Notes: a model not told the origin generated them from the sequence alone. Positions 35,063 to 44,173 are shown, counted from the stretch's first letter. The stretch is 50,130 bases of DNA from Lachnospiraceae bacterium UBA7188 (GCA_002490995.1 DKVC01000235.1:11447-61576), one strand, 5' to 3'. Numbers and translations: made by a program.

Positions 35063-37168
35063 CTACTCGTCTCCGTTTCTGTCTGCAGTATTGGCCAACG
35101 CAAAGGGAAATACCTTCCCGGAGCCTTTCTTCCTGAGCTTATATCCGCATACCGTAAGCGTCCACCTGGAATCCACCATATCATCCACCAGCAGGACATT
35201 TCCCTCCAGCGCATACTCCGCCTCGAAAGAGCTGTCCGCATTTTCAAATTGCAAAATACTTGTGTTTAATTCCTTCTGGCACCTTGCATTCTCTGTCTTC
35301 CTTATCACATCGGCATATTCCAGGCCCAGTTTCTCCGCCAGAGCCTTCGCAAAATCCCTGACCAGATCCGGCCGTCTCCTTGAAGAGATATTGGTCACCC
35401 ATCGTATCTCATTTTCCCTGACATAATCCTTCAGCAGTTCACAGGAAGCGTCCACAAGCTGGCTGCCGAAATGGTTTTGCCTGTATTTTCCTTCCTGGAC
35501 AAGCATGCCCCAACCTGCATCCCCGTAATTGCTCAGCACGCGCCCTTCTCCGCACTGATCCGCTTCCTCAATGACATTCCTGCCGTCCACCCTGACGCCT
35601 GCCGGCCACACCTTCCTGGGCTCGATGACATTGAAGGATGACCTGATAAACTGCTGCGCCTGCGCAACCTTTTCCCGGGAAACCTCCTCCGAAAACAGAG
35701 GATGTCCCAGACAGTTGGCACATTTCCCGCATCTGTCAGCCTGCGCATCATCCAGGAATCTCGCGATATATTCCATATAGCATCCGGTCAGATTTGAAAA
35801 ATCGTTCATCTGTCTCAGCTCCGCTTTTCTGATTCCGGTAATCTCTTCACAATGCTCCAGATCCGGCTGCCATGCACGGGGTGTCTTATAATATTGGTTC
35901 CTGTCTCTGTAGATGTCTCCGTTTACCATCAGGTAATTGACACACTTCTGAATCCTGGTGGCCTTCATATTGACATACCGTTCAAACTCCTTCAGCCGCA
36001 GCCCCGGATGGTCTGTGACAGCCTTCACGATTTCGTTCATCTGGTCTTCGGTAGGGAACGCTGAATTGATGAAATAATTGCTGATGGCATCGTCCTCTTC
36101 CCCGCAGAGCAGAATCGCATAAGCATGATCCATGGCTCTGCCCGCACGCCCGATCTGCTGATAATACGCCACAATATTCCCGGGTCTCTGAAAATGTATT
36201 ACAAAACTGATATCCGGTTTGTCAAATCCCATGCCGAAAGCAACCGTAGCTACAAGCGCCTTGATCTGATTGCCCATAAATCTGTCAATGATCTCCTGCT
36301 TCGCTTTCCCTTCCTTCTTCTCTACGCCTGCATAGTAACATTCAGCGGAAATCCCTTCTGCCACCAGCCACCTGCAAACGAGCTGACAGTCGCTCACGGT
36401 GCGGCAGTATATAATACCTGACCCCGGAATGGAATCTATATGTTCCGAAATCCATGCCAGGCGCTCCTCCTTACTGCCCAGTTTGATTGCCTGCAGCGCC
36501 AGCGACTCCCGCATCAGGCTTCCCCTGCTGATCAGCAGATCATCTCCCAGCTGCTTCCTGATATCGCTGACCACCCTGTTGTTCGCCGTAGCCGTGGTAG
36601 CCAGAACGGGAATATTCGATGGCAGCATCTGGATAATGTCCACAATACGCCTGTAATCAGGTCTGAAGTCATGCCCCCAGTCCGAGATACAGTGGGCTTC
36701 ATCCACCACAAACAGGCCGATGTCAGCGCCTCTCCTGGCCGTCAGCATCTTCTTAAAATCTTCGTTGGCAAGCCTCTCCGGCGATATGATCAGGGCATCC
36801 AGTGTATGCTTTTGGAACGCCTCAAAGATCTCATCCCACTCTTCCGTATTTTCCGAATTGATGGTCTTTACCTGCAGTCCCAGCCTGTTCGCAGATTCGA
36901 TCTGGTTATTCATCAGGGCCAGAAGCGGACTGATGATCAGAGTCACTGCATCCGAACGCTTCCGGAGCATTTTAGTCGCCAGAAAATAAACCAGGCTTTT
37001 GCCCCATCCCGTCTTCTGCACCACCAATGTCCGCCTGCCGTTAAGAATCCCCAGAACCGCCTCCTCCTGGCCGTCCCGGAATACCGCGTCCGGACCGTAA
37101 CATTCCCTCAGTTCGCAGAGCAGTTCGTCTCTCTCCGCCTGTTCTGCCTGCTGTATTTCCGTGCCCAT
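35063..37168 (-). CDS. RecQ-family DNA helicase fused to a phosphoribosyltransferase-like domain
   Basis: 701 aa. Helicase motifs in order: FRDGQEEAVLGIL, Walker A QKTGWGKSLVYF, DEAH box VVDEAHCISDWGHDFRPDY, motif III LATTATANNRV, motif VI YYQQIGRAGRA. A zinc-binding cysteine set lies near residues 475-500 (TGC, CGKCANC). There is no HRDC domain; instead residues about 560-701 look like a phosphoribosyltransferase, with NVLLVDDMVDSRWTLTVCG as the PRPP-loop region, the usual TG being changed. Start ATG 37168 has GGAGGG 8 nt upstream; the longer frame lacks one. Co-transcribed with the dprA-like gene. Confidence 0.87.
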   Translation of the reverse strand: MGTEIQQAEQAERDELLCELRECYGPDAVFRDGQEEAVLGILNGRRTLVVQKTGWGKSLVYFLATKMLRKRSDAVTLIISPLLALMNNQIESANRLGLQVKTINSENTEEWDEIFEAFQKHTLDALIISPERLANEDFKKMLTARRGADIGLFVVDEAHCISDWGHDFRPDYRRIVDIIQMLPSNIPVLATTATANNRVVSDIRKQLGDDLLISRGSLMRESLALQAIKLGSKEERLAWISEHIDSIPGSGIIYCRTVSDCQLVCRWLVAEGISAECYYAGVEKKEGKAKQEIIDRFMGNQIKALVATVAFGMGFDKPDISFVIHFQRPGNIVAYYQQIGRAGRAMDHAYAILLCGEEDDAISNYFINSAFPTEDQMNEIVKAVTDHPGLRLKEFERYVNMKATRIQKCVNYLMVNGDIYRDRNQYYKTPRAWQPDLEHCEEITGIRKAELRQMNDFSNLTGCYMEYIARFLDDAQADRCGKCANCLGHPLFSEEVSREKVAQAQQFIRSSFNVIEPRKVWPAGVRVDGRNVIEEADQCGEGRVLSNYGDAGWGMLVQEGKYRQNHFGSQLVDASCELLKDYVRENEIRWVTNISSRRRPDLVRDFAKALAEKLGLEYADVIRKTENARCQKELNTSILQFENADSSFEAEYALEGNVLLVDDMVDSRWTLTVCGYKLRKKGSGKVFPFALANTADRNGDE

Positions 37169-37297
37169 ACTTTGTTCCCTCCATCCCGAATTCTCATCTC
37201 TTCTGCACTGTCCCGCTTCCCGGACGCCAGAACCGTACACTGTTTCTTTCTTCTGCCTCCGCCATATATCAGGGAAAACGCTTCACAGTCCCTCCTT

Positions 37298-37326
37298 ATA
37301 CTATCATGTACCAGAAAGGGAAACAA
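37298..37326 (-). promoter_or_regulatory. Promoter of the recQ-dprA unit
   Basis: TTGTTT, 17-nt spacer, TAGTAT on the minus strand, about 125 nt before the recQ start. The leader begins with AAGGAGG but no convincing leader gene follows. Confidence 0.55.
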
Positions 37327-37357
37327 CTGTTTTCTGAAAAAATATCTCCGGTTCCGC

Positions 37358-39553
37358 TTATCTTTCGTCCAGGTACAGCTGCACCCTGTTCTGGGTCACT
37401 TCCGCCACTTCCTCCGCGGATTTGCTGCCGTCGAACAGGTAAGCGGCCTCTTCCTCAATGATTTCCAGCACCGTCCGTTCTGTGGCCTTTTCCGGGCTGG
37501 CGCATTCCAGAAGGGTGTAAATCAATTCCACTTCCTCCGGGTCAGCCGTGCGGAACTCTATGTGCGAGCCATCCTCGTACATCATTGACATTCCGTCCCA
37601 GGCTTTTCTCTCCTTTACCCCTTCCGCCAGCTCCCGCTCCATTACCGCTTTCCTGGTCGGGAGCCCGGAGCTGAGATAAGCCCATTCCTTTTTCTCTCCC
37701 TGGCCTGCGTAAAACCATTCCAGAAATTCCCACGCCATGTCCTGATTGGAAGAAGCGGCGCAAATGGCATAAGCATCACAGCCGGAAATAATACAGTCGG
37801 GCTTCCTGTCAGGCGCCGGATAGCCGATGCAGGTATACTCCCCTCCAAACCTGAAGCTGATTTCCTGCAGAGCGTCCGTAGAATTTATATAACCGAGCCA
37901 AAGCAGCGCTTTTCCTTCCCGCAGCCATTCATTTCCATAAATCCCCTGCTCACTTTCGCGATACCGGTCCGGCAGGGAGTTTACAAAATTCAGAAGATCA
38001 ATATACGCCCCGGAGTCAAAGGAAGCCTTGCCGCTGTCAACATCCAGAAATTCGTCAATTCCGTTGCGCAAGAGTACCTGCAGCATATCCGTGGCAGGCC
38101 TGTTGGCGAAAACCAGCGCCTCCGGATACTCCTGAATGACAGCCTTCAGATCTTCCATGTCCCACCCCATTCCGTCTCCCACAATGTCAGGCTTTCCCAC
38201 TATGGTATCCATGTAAAAATACTGGGGAATTGCCATCAGCTGCCCCTCGCAGGTATAGGCTTCCAATGCCTGGGCGACGAAGTCCTCTTTGCTGTACTGT
38301 GCGCTGTTTTCAAGATAATCTGACAGATCCGTGAAAAAGCCGCCTGCAAACAGTGCCTCCGGCTCATCCAGCCCGTCCAGTTCACACATGTCAGGTCCCT
38401 TTCCTATGGAAATATCCAGCTTAAGCGCCGCCAGCGCCTCCTGGTAGCTCCTTCCGCCCACTCCATAATTCAGGACGCTTACCGAAAACGCCTGGTTCCT
38501 CCTGTTGAAATTCGCCACACTTTCCAGAAGGTTCGATCCCGCATTGGCCGTCCCTATGGTCACCACTGTCTTCACCGGACATTCCTCCAGGGGCGTAGGG
38601 GACAGCAGCGCCATCTCCGTAACCTCCGCACAATCGTTGCTGAACAGAAAGAACCGCCCGTCGCTCATTTCCCCCATGGCCTGGATATTGCCTGCCCCGT
38701 AAATCTGGCTGTCCTGCAGGTCAAACAAAGGGGTAAGCGCCCCGTCCCCGCAATTGTATTCATAGACTGTAGTCGAATCGCAGATATAAAAATCTGTATC
38801 CGACGCCATGCCAATGGCCTGCAGGCCTGTCAGCATCGGGCAGGCTTCCGCCCCCAGGCTGGCCGCCGCGAAATCAATGGGAATAAGCTGACCTGCCGTC
38901 CAATCATATATGTATACCGTCCCGCTGCCGCTGCAGGCAATCTTAGATGCTGTTTTTCCCTTCAGGTCTACTTTCCCTGAGGCTCTGCCCTGTTCATCAT
39001 AAAGAAAAATCTCATCCTGCAGTACAATGTAGCTCCTGCCCTGGGAATCCGCTGCCAGCCTGAAGCCAAACCAGTCTTCAGAAGCTTCCGCACAGTCACT
39101 GGAGAAAATCTCTGTTCCCTCCGGATCAACTCTGCATAGCCTGTATCCGTCCTGAGTACGCAATCCCACAATAACAGAACCATCCTTCAGCAGGGAGGCT
39201 TCCCTTATGCCCGCTCCCAGGTCTTTGTCGTCCAGCAATACCTTCTCATCCCCGGTACCGATATTGCGGGCAATCAGGCGGCCTGTGCCCCTGGTATCGC
39301 CATATTCTGCCCGGATCATTTCCCATTCAATCAGGTAAAATGTATCGTTCACAAAGCCAATGCCCTGGGTGGCTGAAGCCCTGTACTCCTCTGAGGTATC
39401 CGTAAATTCAGGCAGGTAACGCAGGTCCTTGTAAGCCATCAGCTGCTCCGTATCGGATTCGGCGCTGCCCTGCCCCTTCCCGCAGCCGCCCAGGGCAAGG
39501 AGCGCCAGAACCGGCAGCAGCAGAAATCGAATAAATTTCTTATCTTGTCTCAT
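37358..39553 (-). CDS. Giant solute-binding lipoprotein, second of a tandem pair
   Basis: 731 aa. Lipobox LGGC (about residue 21). Residues about 30-340 are beta-rich with repeated short strands, possibly a propeller (for example GLRTQDGYRLCRVDPEG). From about 345 a family 1 extracellular solute-binding domain follows: ESVANFNRRNQAFSVSVLNY, then GPDMCELDGLDEPEALFAGG and ISGCDAYAICAASSNQDMAW. C-terminal NRVQLYLDER matches its neighbour's NRVSTLVQES. Start ATG 39553 has GGGAGG 8 nt upstream. No permease genes are adjacent. Clearly paralogous to the gene upstream. Confidence 0.8.
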   Translation of the reverse strand: MRQDKKFIRFLLLPVLALLALGGCGKGQGSAESDTEQLMAYKDLRYLPEFTDTSEEYRASATQGIGFVNDTFYLIEWEMIRAEYGDTRGTGRLIARNIGTGDEKVLLDDKDLGAGIREASLLKDGSVIVGLRTQDGYRLCRVDPEGTEIFSSDCAEASEDWFGFRLAADSQGRSYIVLQDEIFLYDEQGRASGKVDLKGKTASKIACSGSGTVYIYDWTAGQLIPIDFAAASLGAEACPMLTGLQAIGMASDTDFYICDSTTVYEYNCGDGALTPLFDLQDSQIYGAGNIQAMGEMSDGRFFLFSNDCAEVTEMALLSPTPLEECPVKTVVTIGTANAGSNLLESVANFNRRNQAFSVSVLNYGVGGRSYQEALAALKLDISIGKGPDMCELDGLDEPEALFAGGFFTDLSDYLENSAQYSKEDFVAQALEAYTCEGQLMAIPQYFYMDTIVGKPDIVGDGMGWDMEDLKAVIQEYPEALVFANRPATDMLQVLLRNGIDEFLDVDSGKASFDSGAYIDLLNFVNSLPDRYRESEQGIYGNEWLREGKALLWLGYINSTDALQEISFRFGGEYTCIGYPAPDRKPDCIISGCDAYAICAASSNQDMAWEFLEWFYAGQGEKKEWAYLSSGLPTRKAVMERELAEGVKERKAWDGMSMMYEDGSHIEFRTADPEEVELIYTLLECASPEKATERTVLEIIEEEAAYLFDGSKSAEEVAEVTQNRVQLYLDER

Positions 39554-39662
39554 AATATGTTCCTCCCGTTTTCTTTCATCCTGCACACCCTGCATTCTGC
39601 CGTCTCCCGCCACGGCAGACAGATTCCGGCATTGCTGCATTTTCAGAAAATCCCTGCTGTCG

Positions 39663-41819
39663 CTACAGACTCTCCTGCACCAGTGTGCTCACCCTGTTCT
39701 GTATGACTTTAGTCACCTCTTCAAGGGATTTGTCTCCGGTAAAATAACTTTCCGTCTCTTCGGCAATGATGTTTATCACCTGTAATTCCAAGCTGTCCTT
39801 CAGCGAAAAATCCGCATGGGCTATCATCTCCTCCACTCCCTGCACCTCTTCCGGCGTGGCGCAGTCATACTCATACCAATACCCGGGTGTCGCAGCTTCT
39901 TCCAACATTTTCTCCACCAGATCCCTGCGGCTGGGAAAATACCCTGAAAGCTGCCATGTCCGCTCTACTTCCCGGGACAGGAAGAATTCAAGGAACTGCC
40001 ATGCGCCCTCTTTATATCCGGACTTCTCCGTGATACCCACCGCATTCACAGACTCTGCCCGGTATAATGGACGTCCATCCTGAGAAGGGAACCCAATCAT
40101 TGCCAGTTTCCCGTCCGAACGCGAAACATACCGCAGATAATCCGTAAACTCAAATATGCGCTCCCATATAATCAGCGGTTCCTCCACTTCCTCTTCGTCA
40201 AAATACCCCCTGCCGCTTCCTGAATGCCCTGCCAGCCATTGTACCAGACTGCGGAACTCGTCCGAATCAAATCTGCATTCTCCGCTCTCCCGGTTTACAA
40301 ACTGATCCATGACATAATCCCCGCAAAGCCTTTCCAGATTGAAATAAAAACTGAAACCGTTCAGCTTCCGCCCTGGGTGCGCTTCCATCAGGGCCATCAT
40401 ATCCTCCACCGTCCAGCCCGGTTGTTCCCCTGTCTCCGCCGGATTGCCAAGCAGCGTAAAACACATAAAGCCGGAAGGTATCCCCGTCAGCCGCCCGTTC
40501 ACGGTATATCCCTCCAAAATCCCTTCCAGGAAATCCTCCCGCTTCAGCAGGCTGCTTTTCTCCAGATATTCATCCAAATCCGCCAGCGCCTGCTTTTCTC
40601 CATATTTTTCCACATCCAGTTCCGAAAGCTCCAGCAAATCCGGCGGGTCAGAGGAAACCAGACTTGTATCCAGCCTTGTAACGGCGTCCTCTCCGTCATA
40701 TGTCTCTATGGTAATGTGATACCTGTCACTGTCACGGTTAAACCGGATAACGGCATCCTCCAGGTCGTTACGGCATACCCCAATACATGCCAATACCAAT
40801 TCTTCTTTCTCTGGCAGTTCTTCTACCTTTCTCCTGTCCAAAAGGTAGTACTCATGTGACACATCGCCGTCCCGCAGTACCATAAAACCCGCCAGCACCC
40901 GCCCTTCCGGCATCCATGTCACCTCCTGGGCATTCTGCCACAGGTTGCTGTCGCTCCAGCGGAGCATATCCTTCCATTCCCCCTCCCCGCTGCAGCACTG
41001 TAATATGCCGTCCATCCCGCAATACAAAATCCCATGGGGCGAACCATAAAATTTTCCCAGAAGGGAGTTCTTTTCCTCCCAGCCTCCTCCTGACATTGCC
41101 TGCAGGCGAAAATCATTTCCCTCTTCCGACAATTCATAGACGGTTCGGCGCCCCTCCTTTTCCGTCATATAATAAACTCTGCCGCCTTCTCCTTCCAGCA
41201 GCCTCTCTGTCCCGGAATATCCTTCTCCAGGCCGGAGCGCAGTGATGTCAGCCTGACCGGCAATTGCTCCTGTTTCATCTATTGCCAGGATTTCGTCCCC
41301 GTTCAGCAGAAAAACCCGCCCTTCCCTGCCTGCCGCAAGAAAGCCGGGGTCAGCAGGCAGGGATGCATAGACGGCTTTCCTTCCGTCCAGAGACAGGCGG
41401 AAGGTTTCTTCCCCATCCTCCAGGTATTTTGACAGCCTGCCGCCAGCCAACTCCACATTGCCGGAATCACGCCATCCGGCGGCGGCATAAAAACAGTATA
41501 TCTCCCCATCCGCGCTTATTGTATAGTCCAGAATCCCGTCGCCTGCCGAAAACCTGGCGCCTGCCGGGCTTTCCCTTTCCGGTTTGCCGTCCTCCCCCAG
41601 CGGTATCCTGTACAGGGCAGAACCATAACCTATATAGTACAGCCAGCTGCCGCTGCTTTTAAAATTGCTTCCCCAGTCCTCCGTGCCGGAAAGCAGCTCC
41701 GCCTCATAGATATAACCTTCAATCCCCCGCTGCCGCTCCGCTTTGCCGCAGGCTGACAGGAACAACGCCGCAGCCAGGAAAAAAAGGTATGAATAGCATA
41801 ATTTTCTCCGTTTTTTCAT
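39663..41819 (-). CDS. Giant solute-binding lipoprotein, first of a tandem pair
   Basis: 718 aa. Signal peptide and lipobox FLSAC (about residue 24). N-terminal half beta-rich (propeller-like, with lines such as GKFYGSPHGILYCGMDG); C-terminal half a family 1 solute-binding domain: DLEDAVIRFNRDSDRYHITI, DPPDLLELSELDVEKYG, GYKEGAWQFLEFFLSREVER. No good Shine-Dalgarno precedes the ATG, but a strong promoter and two overlapping inverted repeats do. Same domain order as the next gene, 109 nt downstream, suggesting duplication. Ligand unknown; it might be a sensor-type binding protein. Confidence 0.8.
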   Translation of the reverse strand: MKKRRKLCYSYLFFLAAALFLSACGKAERQRGIEGYIYEAELLSGTEDWGSNFKSSGSWLYYIGYGSALYRIPLGEDGKPERESPAGARFSAGDGILDYTISADGEIYCFYAAAGWRDSGNVELAGGRLSKYLEDGEETFRLSLDGRKAVYASLPADPGFLAAGREGRVFLLNGDEILAIDETGAIAGQADITALRPGEGYSGTERLLEGEGGRVYYMTEKEGRRTVYELSEEGNDFRLQAMSGGGWEEKNSLLGKFYGSPHGILYCGMDGILQCCSGEGEWKDMLRWSDSNLWQNAQEVTWMPEGRVLAGFMVLRDGDVSHEYYLLDRRKVEELPEKEELVLACIGVCRNDLEDAVIRFNRDSDRYHITIETYDGEDAVTRLDTSLVSSDPPDLLELSELDVEKYGEKQALADLDEYLEKSSLLKREDFLEGILEGYTVNGRLTGIPSGFMCFTLLGNPAETGEQPGWTVEDMMALMEAHPGRKLNGFSFYFNLERLCGDYVMDQFVNRESGECRFDSDEFRSLVQWLAGHSGSGRGYFDEEEVEEPLIIWERIFEFTDYLRYVSRSDGKLAMIGFPSQDGRPLYRAESVNAVGITEKSGYKEGAWQFLEFFLSREVERTWQLSGYFPSRRDLVEKMLEEAATPGYWYEYDCATPEEVQGVEEMIAHADFSLKDSLELQVINIIAEETESYFTGDKSLEEVTKVIQNRVSTLVQESL

Positions 41820-41841
41820 AATCTATACAGCACACCGGTTA

Positions 41842-41921
41842 AATTTGCAGTGCAATCCGACTGCAGACCGCCAGCCAGGTACTTTACCGGGGACACCACT
41901 GCAAATTCTGGCGGTCTGCAG
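41842..41921 (-). repeat. Palindromic repeat, AAGACCGCCAG family, copy 2, with a second interlocked inverted repeat
   Basis: Arms CTGCAGACCGCCAG (41861-41874) and CTGGCGGTCTGCAG (41908-41921) form a 14-bp perfect inverted repeat; the minus strand contains GACCGCCAGAATTT shared with copies 1 and 3. A second inverted repeat, AATTTGCAGTG (41842-41852) with CACTGCAAATT (41897-41907), interlocks with it, so the two cannot form as nested hairpins. Confidence 0.65.
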
Positions 41922-41949
41922 TATAATAACTATATACACCTTCTGTCAA
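41920..41949 (-). promoter_or_regulatory. Promoter of the tandem lipoprotein genes
   Basis: Consensus TTGACA, 18-nt spacer, TATACT on the minus strand. The -10 box touches the outer arm of palindromic copy 2, so transcription would start inside that arm. About 94 nt leader. Confidence 0.65.
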
Positions 41950-42057
41950 ATTCCACTACGTATCCTGCTATTCCTATGGCTTTGTTTCAATTGCCCGTAA
42001 AATCCTCTAATCCTCCGTCAAACCCATTACGAGGCCATAAAAAGCAGTTCATCCCCT

Positions 42058-42672
42058 TCACTCATTTATCTGTTTCACGTAAGCATCGTTTTTCCGTTCA
42101 AACCCCATCTTTTTTAAGTATGCCTCATGCTTCCCCGGTTCCCGGGAAAAAACCAGGCTGTCCACCTGAAGCTCCGGCAGGCGGGAATACAGGTATTTTC
42201 CCACGGAACAGTCCCTGTACTCCGGCGTGGAGTAATCCAGCAGAATTTCCATGACGCCGCCCTCCCGCCTTTTTCCCAGCAGAATGCCCGCAGGCGCCAT
42301 ATTATGGCAGACAAAGCAGATGACATCCGCTTCCTCCGCATCCGCCCGGATACCAGGGAAACAGTTGACAATGTCTGCCGCGTAGTGTTCCAGGAAAGCC
42401 CGCAGCATGGAACTGTCCTTTCTTTCCTCAATGAGGGTATATTGCCTGTCCGGGTGCCGCAGCCGCGCAAGGTAATAAAGATTGATCCCCACCAGGCAGA
42501 AATTCATCAGCGCCGTGGGATAAGAGCGGATCAGCAGCGCATACACCGCAACAATCAAGCCGCCCACGGAATTGATCACCCGCAGCTTCACCACCGAAGC
42601 CATTAAAAACGAGACCAGAACCAACACCGAACCAAGATAACCAATCATCTCTATGATCATGGAACTGTTCAT
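42058..42672 (-). CDS. YgjV-like membrane protein with C-terminal GNAT-like domain
   Basis: 204 aa. Residues 1-80 hold about three helices with IGYLGSVLVLVSFLMASVVK and RVINSVGGLIVAVYALLIRS, as in YgjV family proteins. Residues about 90-204 look like a GNAT-type acetyltransferase fold: AGILLGKRREGGVMEILLDY, then KYLYSRLPEL and EAYLKKMGFERK at the end. Start ATG 42672 follows GGGAGAGGGG; the longer frame lacks such a site. Single gene between the lipoprotein pair and the S1 gene; function unknown. Confidence 0.72.
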   Translation of the reverse strand: MNSSMIIEMIGYLGSVLVLVSFLMASVVKLRVINSVGGLIVAVYALLIRSYPTALMNFCLVGINLYYLARLRHPDRQYTLIEERKDSSMLRAFLEHYAADIVNCFPGIRADAEEADVICFVCHNMAPAGILLGKRREGGVMEILLDYSTPEYRDCSVGKYLYSRLPELQVDSLVFSREPGKHEAYLKKMGFERKNDAYVKQINE

Positions 42673-42742
42673 GCACCCCTCTCCCTTCCCAAATTCCTCC
42701 AATATCCGATTTATACTGCACGCCACTGCCATAATTACACTC

Positions 42743-42798
42743 AAGACCGCCAGAATTTACTAATGTGTCTTTGGCGGGCATATATGGCCGGCGGTCTT
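42743..42798 (+). repeat. Palindromic repeat, AAGACCGCCAG family, copy 3
   Basis: Arms AAGACCGCC/GGCGGTCTT (9 bp). The sequence ACTCAAGACCGCCAGAATTT is identical to copy 1 and continues with one mismatch. Lies in the 320-nt gap 42673-42992, which also holds the next two structures and no gene. Confidence 0.7.
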
Positions 42799-42843
42799 AA
42801 AGCCATTATGATGATAATAGCTTGCCACTGTAGTGATAGTGGC

Positions 42844-42885
42844 GGCCCGCATGCCACATTAGCAGCAAAACTCCATATGCGGGCC
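42844..42885. repeat. Inverted repeat GGCCCGCAT/ATGCGGGCC
   Basis: Perfect 9-bp arms with a 24-nt loop, immediately after the S1-gene terminator on the minus strand. No U-run, so probably not itself a terminator. Confidence 0.5.
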
Positions 42886-42892
42886 TGCGCAT

Positions 42893-42924
42893 AAAAAAAC
42901 AGGGAGCAGCCCAGGCCGCTCCCA
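42893..42924 (-). terminator. Terminator of the S1-domain gene
   Basis: Stem GGGAGCGGCC/GGCTGCTCCC followed by seven Ts (after TG) on the minus strand. Strong Rho-independent terminator about 70 nt after the stop. Confidence 0.85.
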
Positions 42925-42992
42925 TAACCACAGCAGCCCGGACAGCATTCCGAACCGTTGCCTGGGAATTGTCACAGACACTTCCCTTCCTC

Positions 42993-44045
42993 TTACAATT
43001 TCAGGCCTTTCAGCAGATCCGCCAGCGAGGTGCCCACAGACTTCCCTGAGCTGTACTGTGCCGCCACCTTCTCCTCAATGGGTTCCGGCTCCGCGTTCTC
43101 CTCAACTGCCTTCATGCTCAGGCTGATCTTGTTATTGTTCGTGTTCAGCACCTTAGCCTTAACCGTATCGCCCACCTTCAGCACTTCAGAAGGGTTCTTA
43201 ATGCGCTTCTGGCTGATCTGGGAAATATGCACAAGCCCGCTCAATCCGCCGCCCAGATCCACAAATGCGCCGTAGGGCATCAGGCTCTCCACCTTTCCCT
43301 CCAGGACAGTGCCGGGTGAGAGCATGGCGATCTTCTGGTTCAGCTTCTCCGCTTCCCTCTCCTTCAGTACATCCCTGGCGGAAAGCACCAGTTTCTTCTT
43401 CTCCTTCTCCACCGTGATAACCCGCACATCCATGGTCTGTCCCACAAAGGTGCTCAGGTCTTCCACATATTCCAGTGCCAGATGGGAGGCGGGAATGAAT
43501 CCCCTGATCCCTTCCAGGTAGGCTACCACGCCCTTATTCACCACCTCGCTGACCTTCACGGGCAGAATGGTCTTCTCTTCCAGGTAAGATGCAAGCTTAT
43601 CCCAGCCCAGCACTTCCTTCGCCTCCGCACAGGACAAAAGGATGTTGCCTGCGCCGTCATCTCTCTTGATCACGGTGCCTTCTATCTTATCACCTACATG
43701 CACGTCATTGACAAGTGAAAATGACGGATCTTTGCTCATATCGGCAGCTTTGATAATACCCGGTGCGTAATAATTCAGATCCAGGGTAACTTCTTCCTCA
43801 CTGACATGGATTACAGTGCCGGAAAGAATGTCTCCCTCGTTAATCCTGCGGAAGGATGCCTCCAGCTCCTTGTCGTAGTCTGCCATGGTTTCCACAGGCT
43901 CCTCTGCTGCCACGGACTCTTTTGCTTCCGTATTCTCACCGGCGTTCACCAGCTCTGCAGCCTCTGTCTCCGGAACCACTTTCACAGATGCAGCACTTTC
44001 CTGCACTTTTGACTCCTCAATATTGGTTTTGATTTCTGTTTCCAT
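42993..44045 (-). CDS. S1 RNA-binding domain protein (ribosomal protein S1-like)
   Basis: 350 aa. Acidic N-terminus of about 55 residues, then three S1 domains: near 66-140 (GDILSGTVIHVSEEEVTLDL), 155-220 (KVSEVVNKGVVAYLEGIRGF) and 240-310 (GTVLEGKVESLMPYGAFVDL, GLVHISQIS). Short S1 homologues of this kind are common in clostridia and bind mRNA; whether it sits on the ribosome like long S1 is not known. AGGAGGG precedes the ATG. Own promoter and terminator. Confidence 0.88.
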   Translation of the reverse strand: METEIKTNIEESKVQESAASVKVVPETEAAELVNAGENTEAKESVAAEEPVETMADYDKELEASFRRINEGDILSGTVIHVSEEEVTLDLNYYAPGIIKAADMSKDPSFSLVNDVHVGDKIEGTVIKRDDGAGNILLSCAEAKEVLGWDKLASYLEEKTILPVKVSEVVNKGVVAYLEGIRGFIPASHLALEYVEDLSTFVGQTMDVRVITVEKEKKKLVLSARDVLKEREAEKLNQKIAMLSPGTVLEGKVESLMPYGAFVDLGGGLSGLVHISQISQKRIKNPSEVLKVGDTVKAKVLNTNNNKISLSMKAVEENAEPEPIEEKVAAQYSSGKSVGTSLADLLKGLKL

Positions 44046-44143
44046 AATGCTTCTGTCCCTCCTGCTCTTCCGTCACAGACTGATGCCAGCCCAATGTCTG
44101 CAAAAAATATGGCACCGCCGGCTGTCTGCTCTTTGTTATTCTT

Positions 44144-44173
44144 ATTTTATCACGTATGAGCAGGAATGTACAA
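44144..44173 (-). promoter_or_regulatory. Promoter of the S1-domain gene
   Basis: TTGTAC, 18-nt spacer, TAAAAT on the minus strand, about 100 nt before the start. Confidence 0.6.

Noticed and set aside
20534..42798. CRISPR array from the repeated palindromes
   Set aside because: The copies are far apart, in both orientations, and without regular spacers or cas genes.
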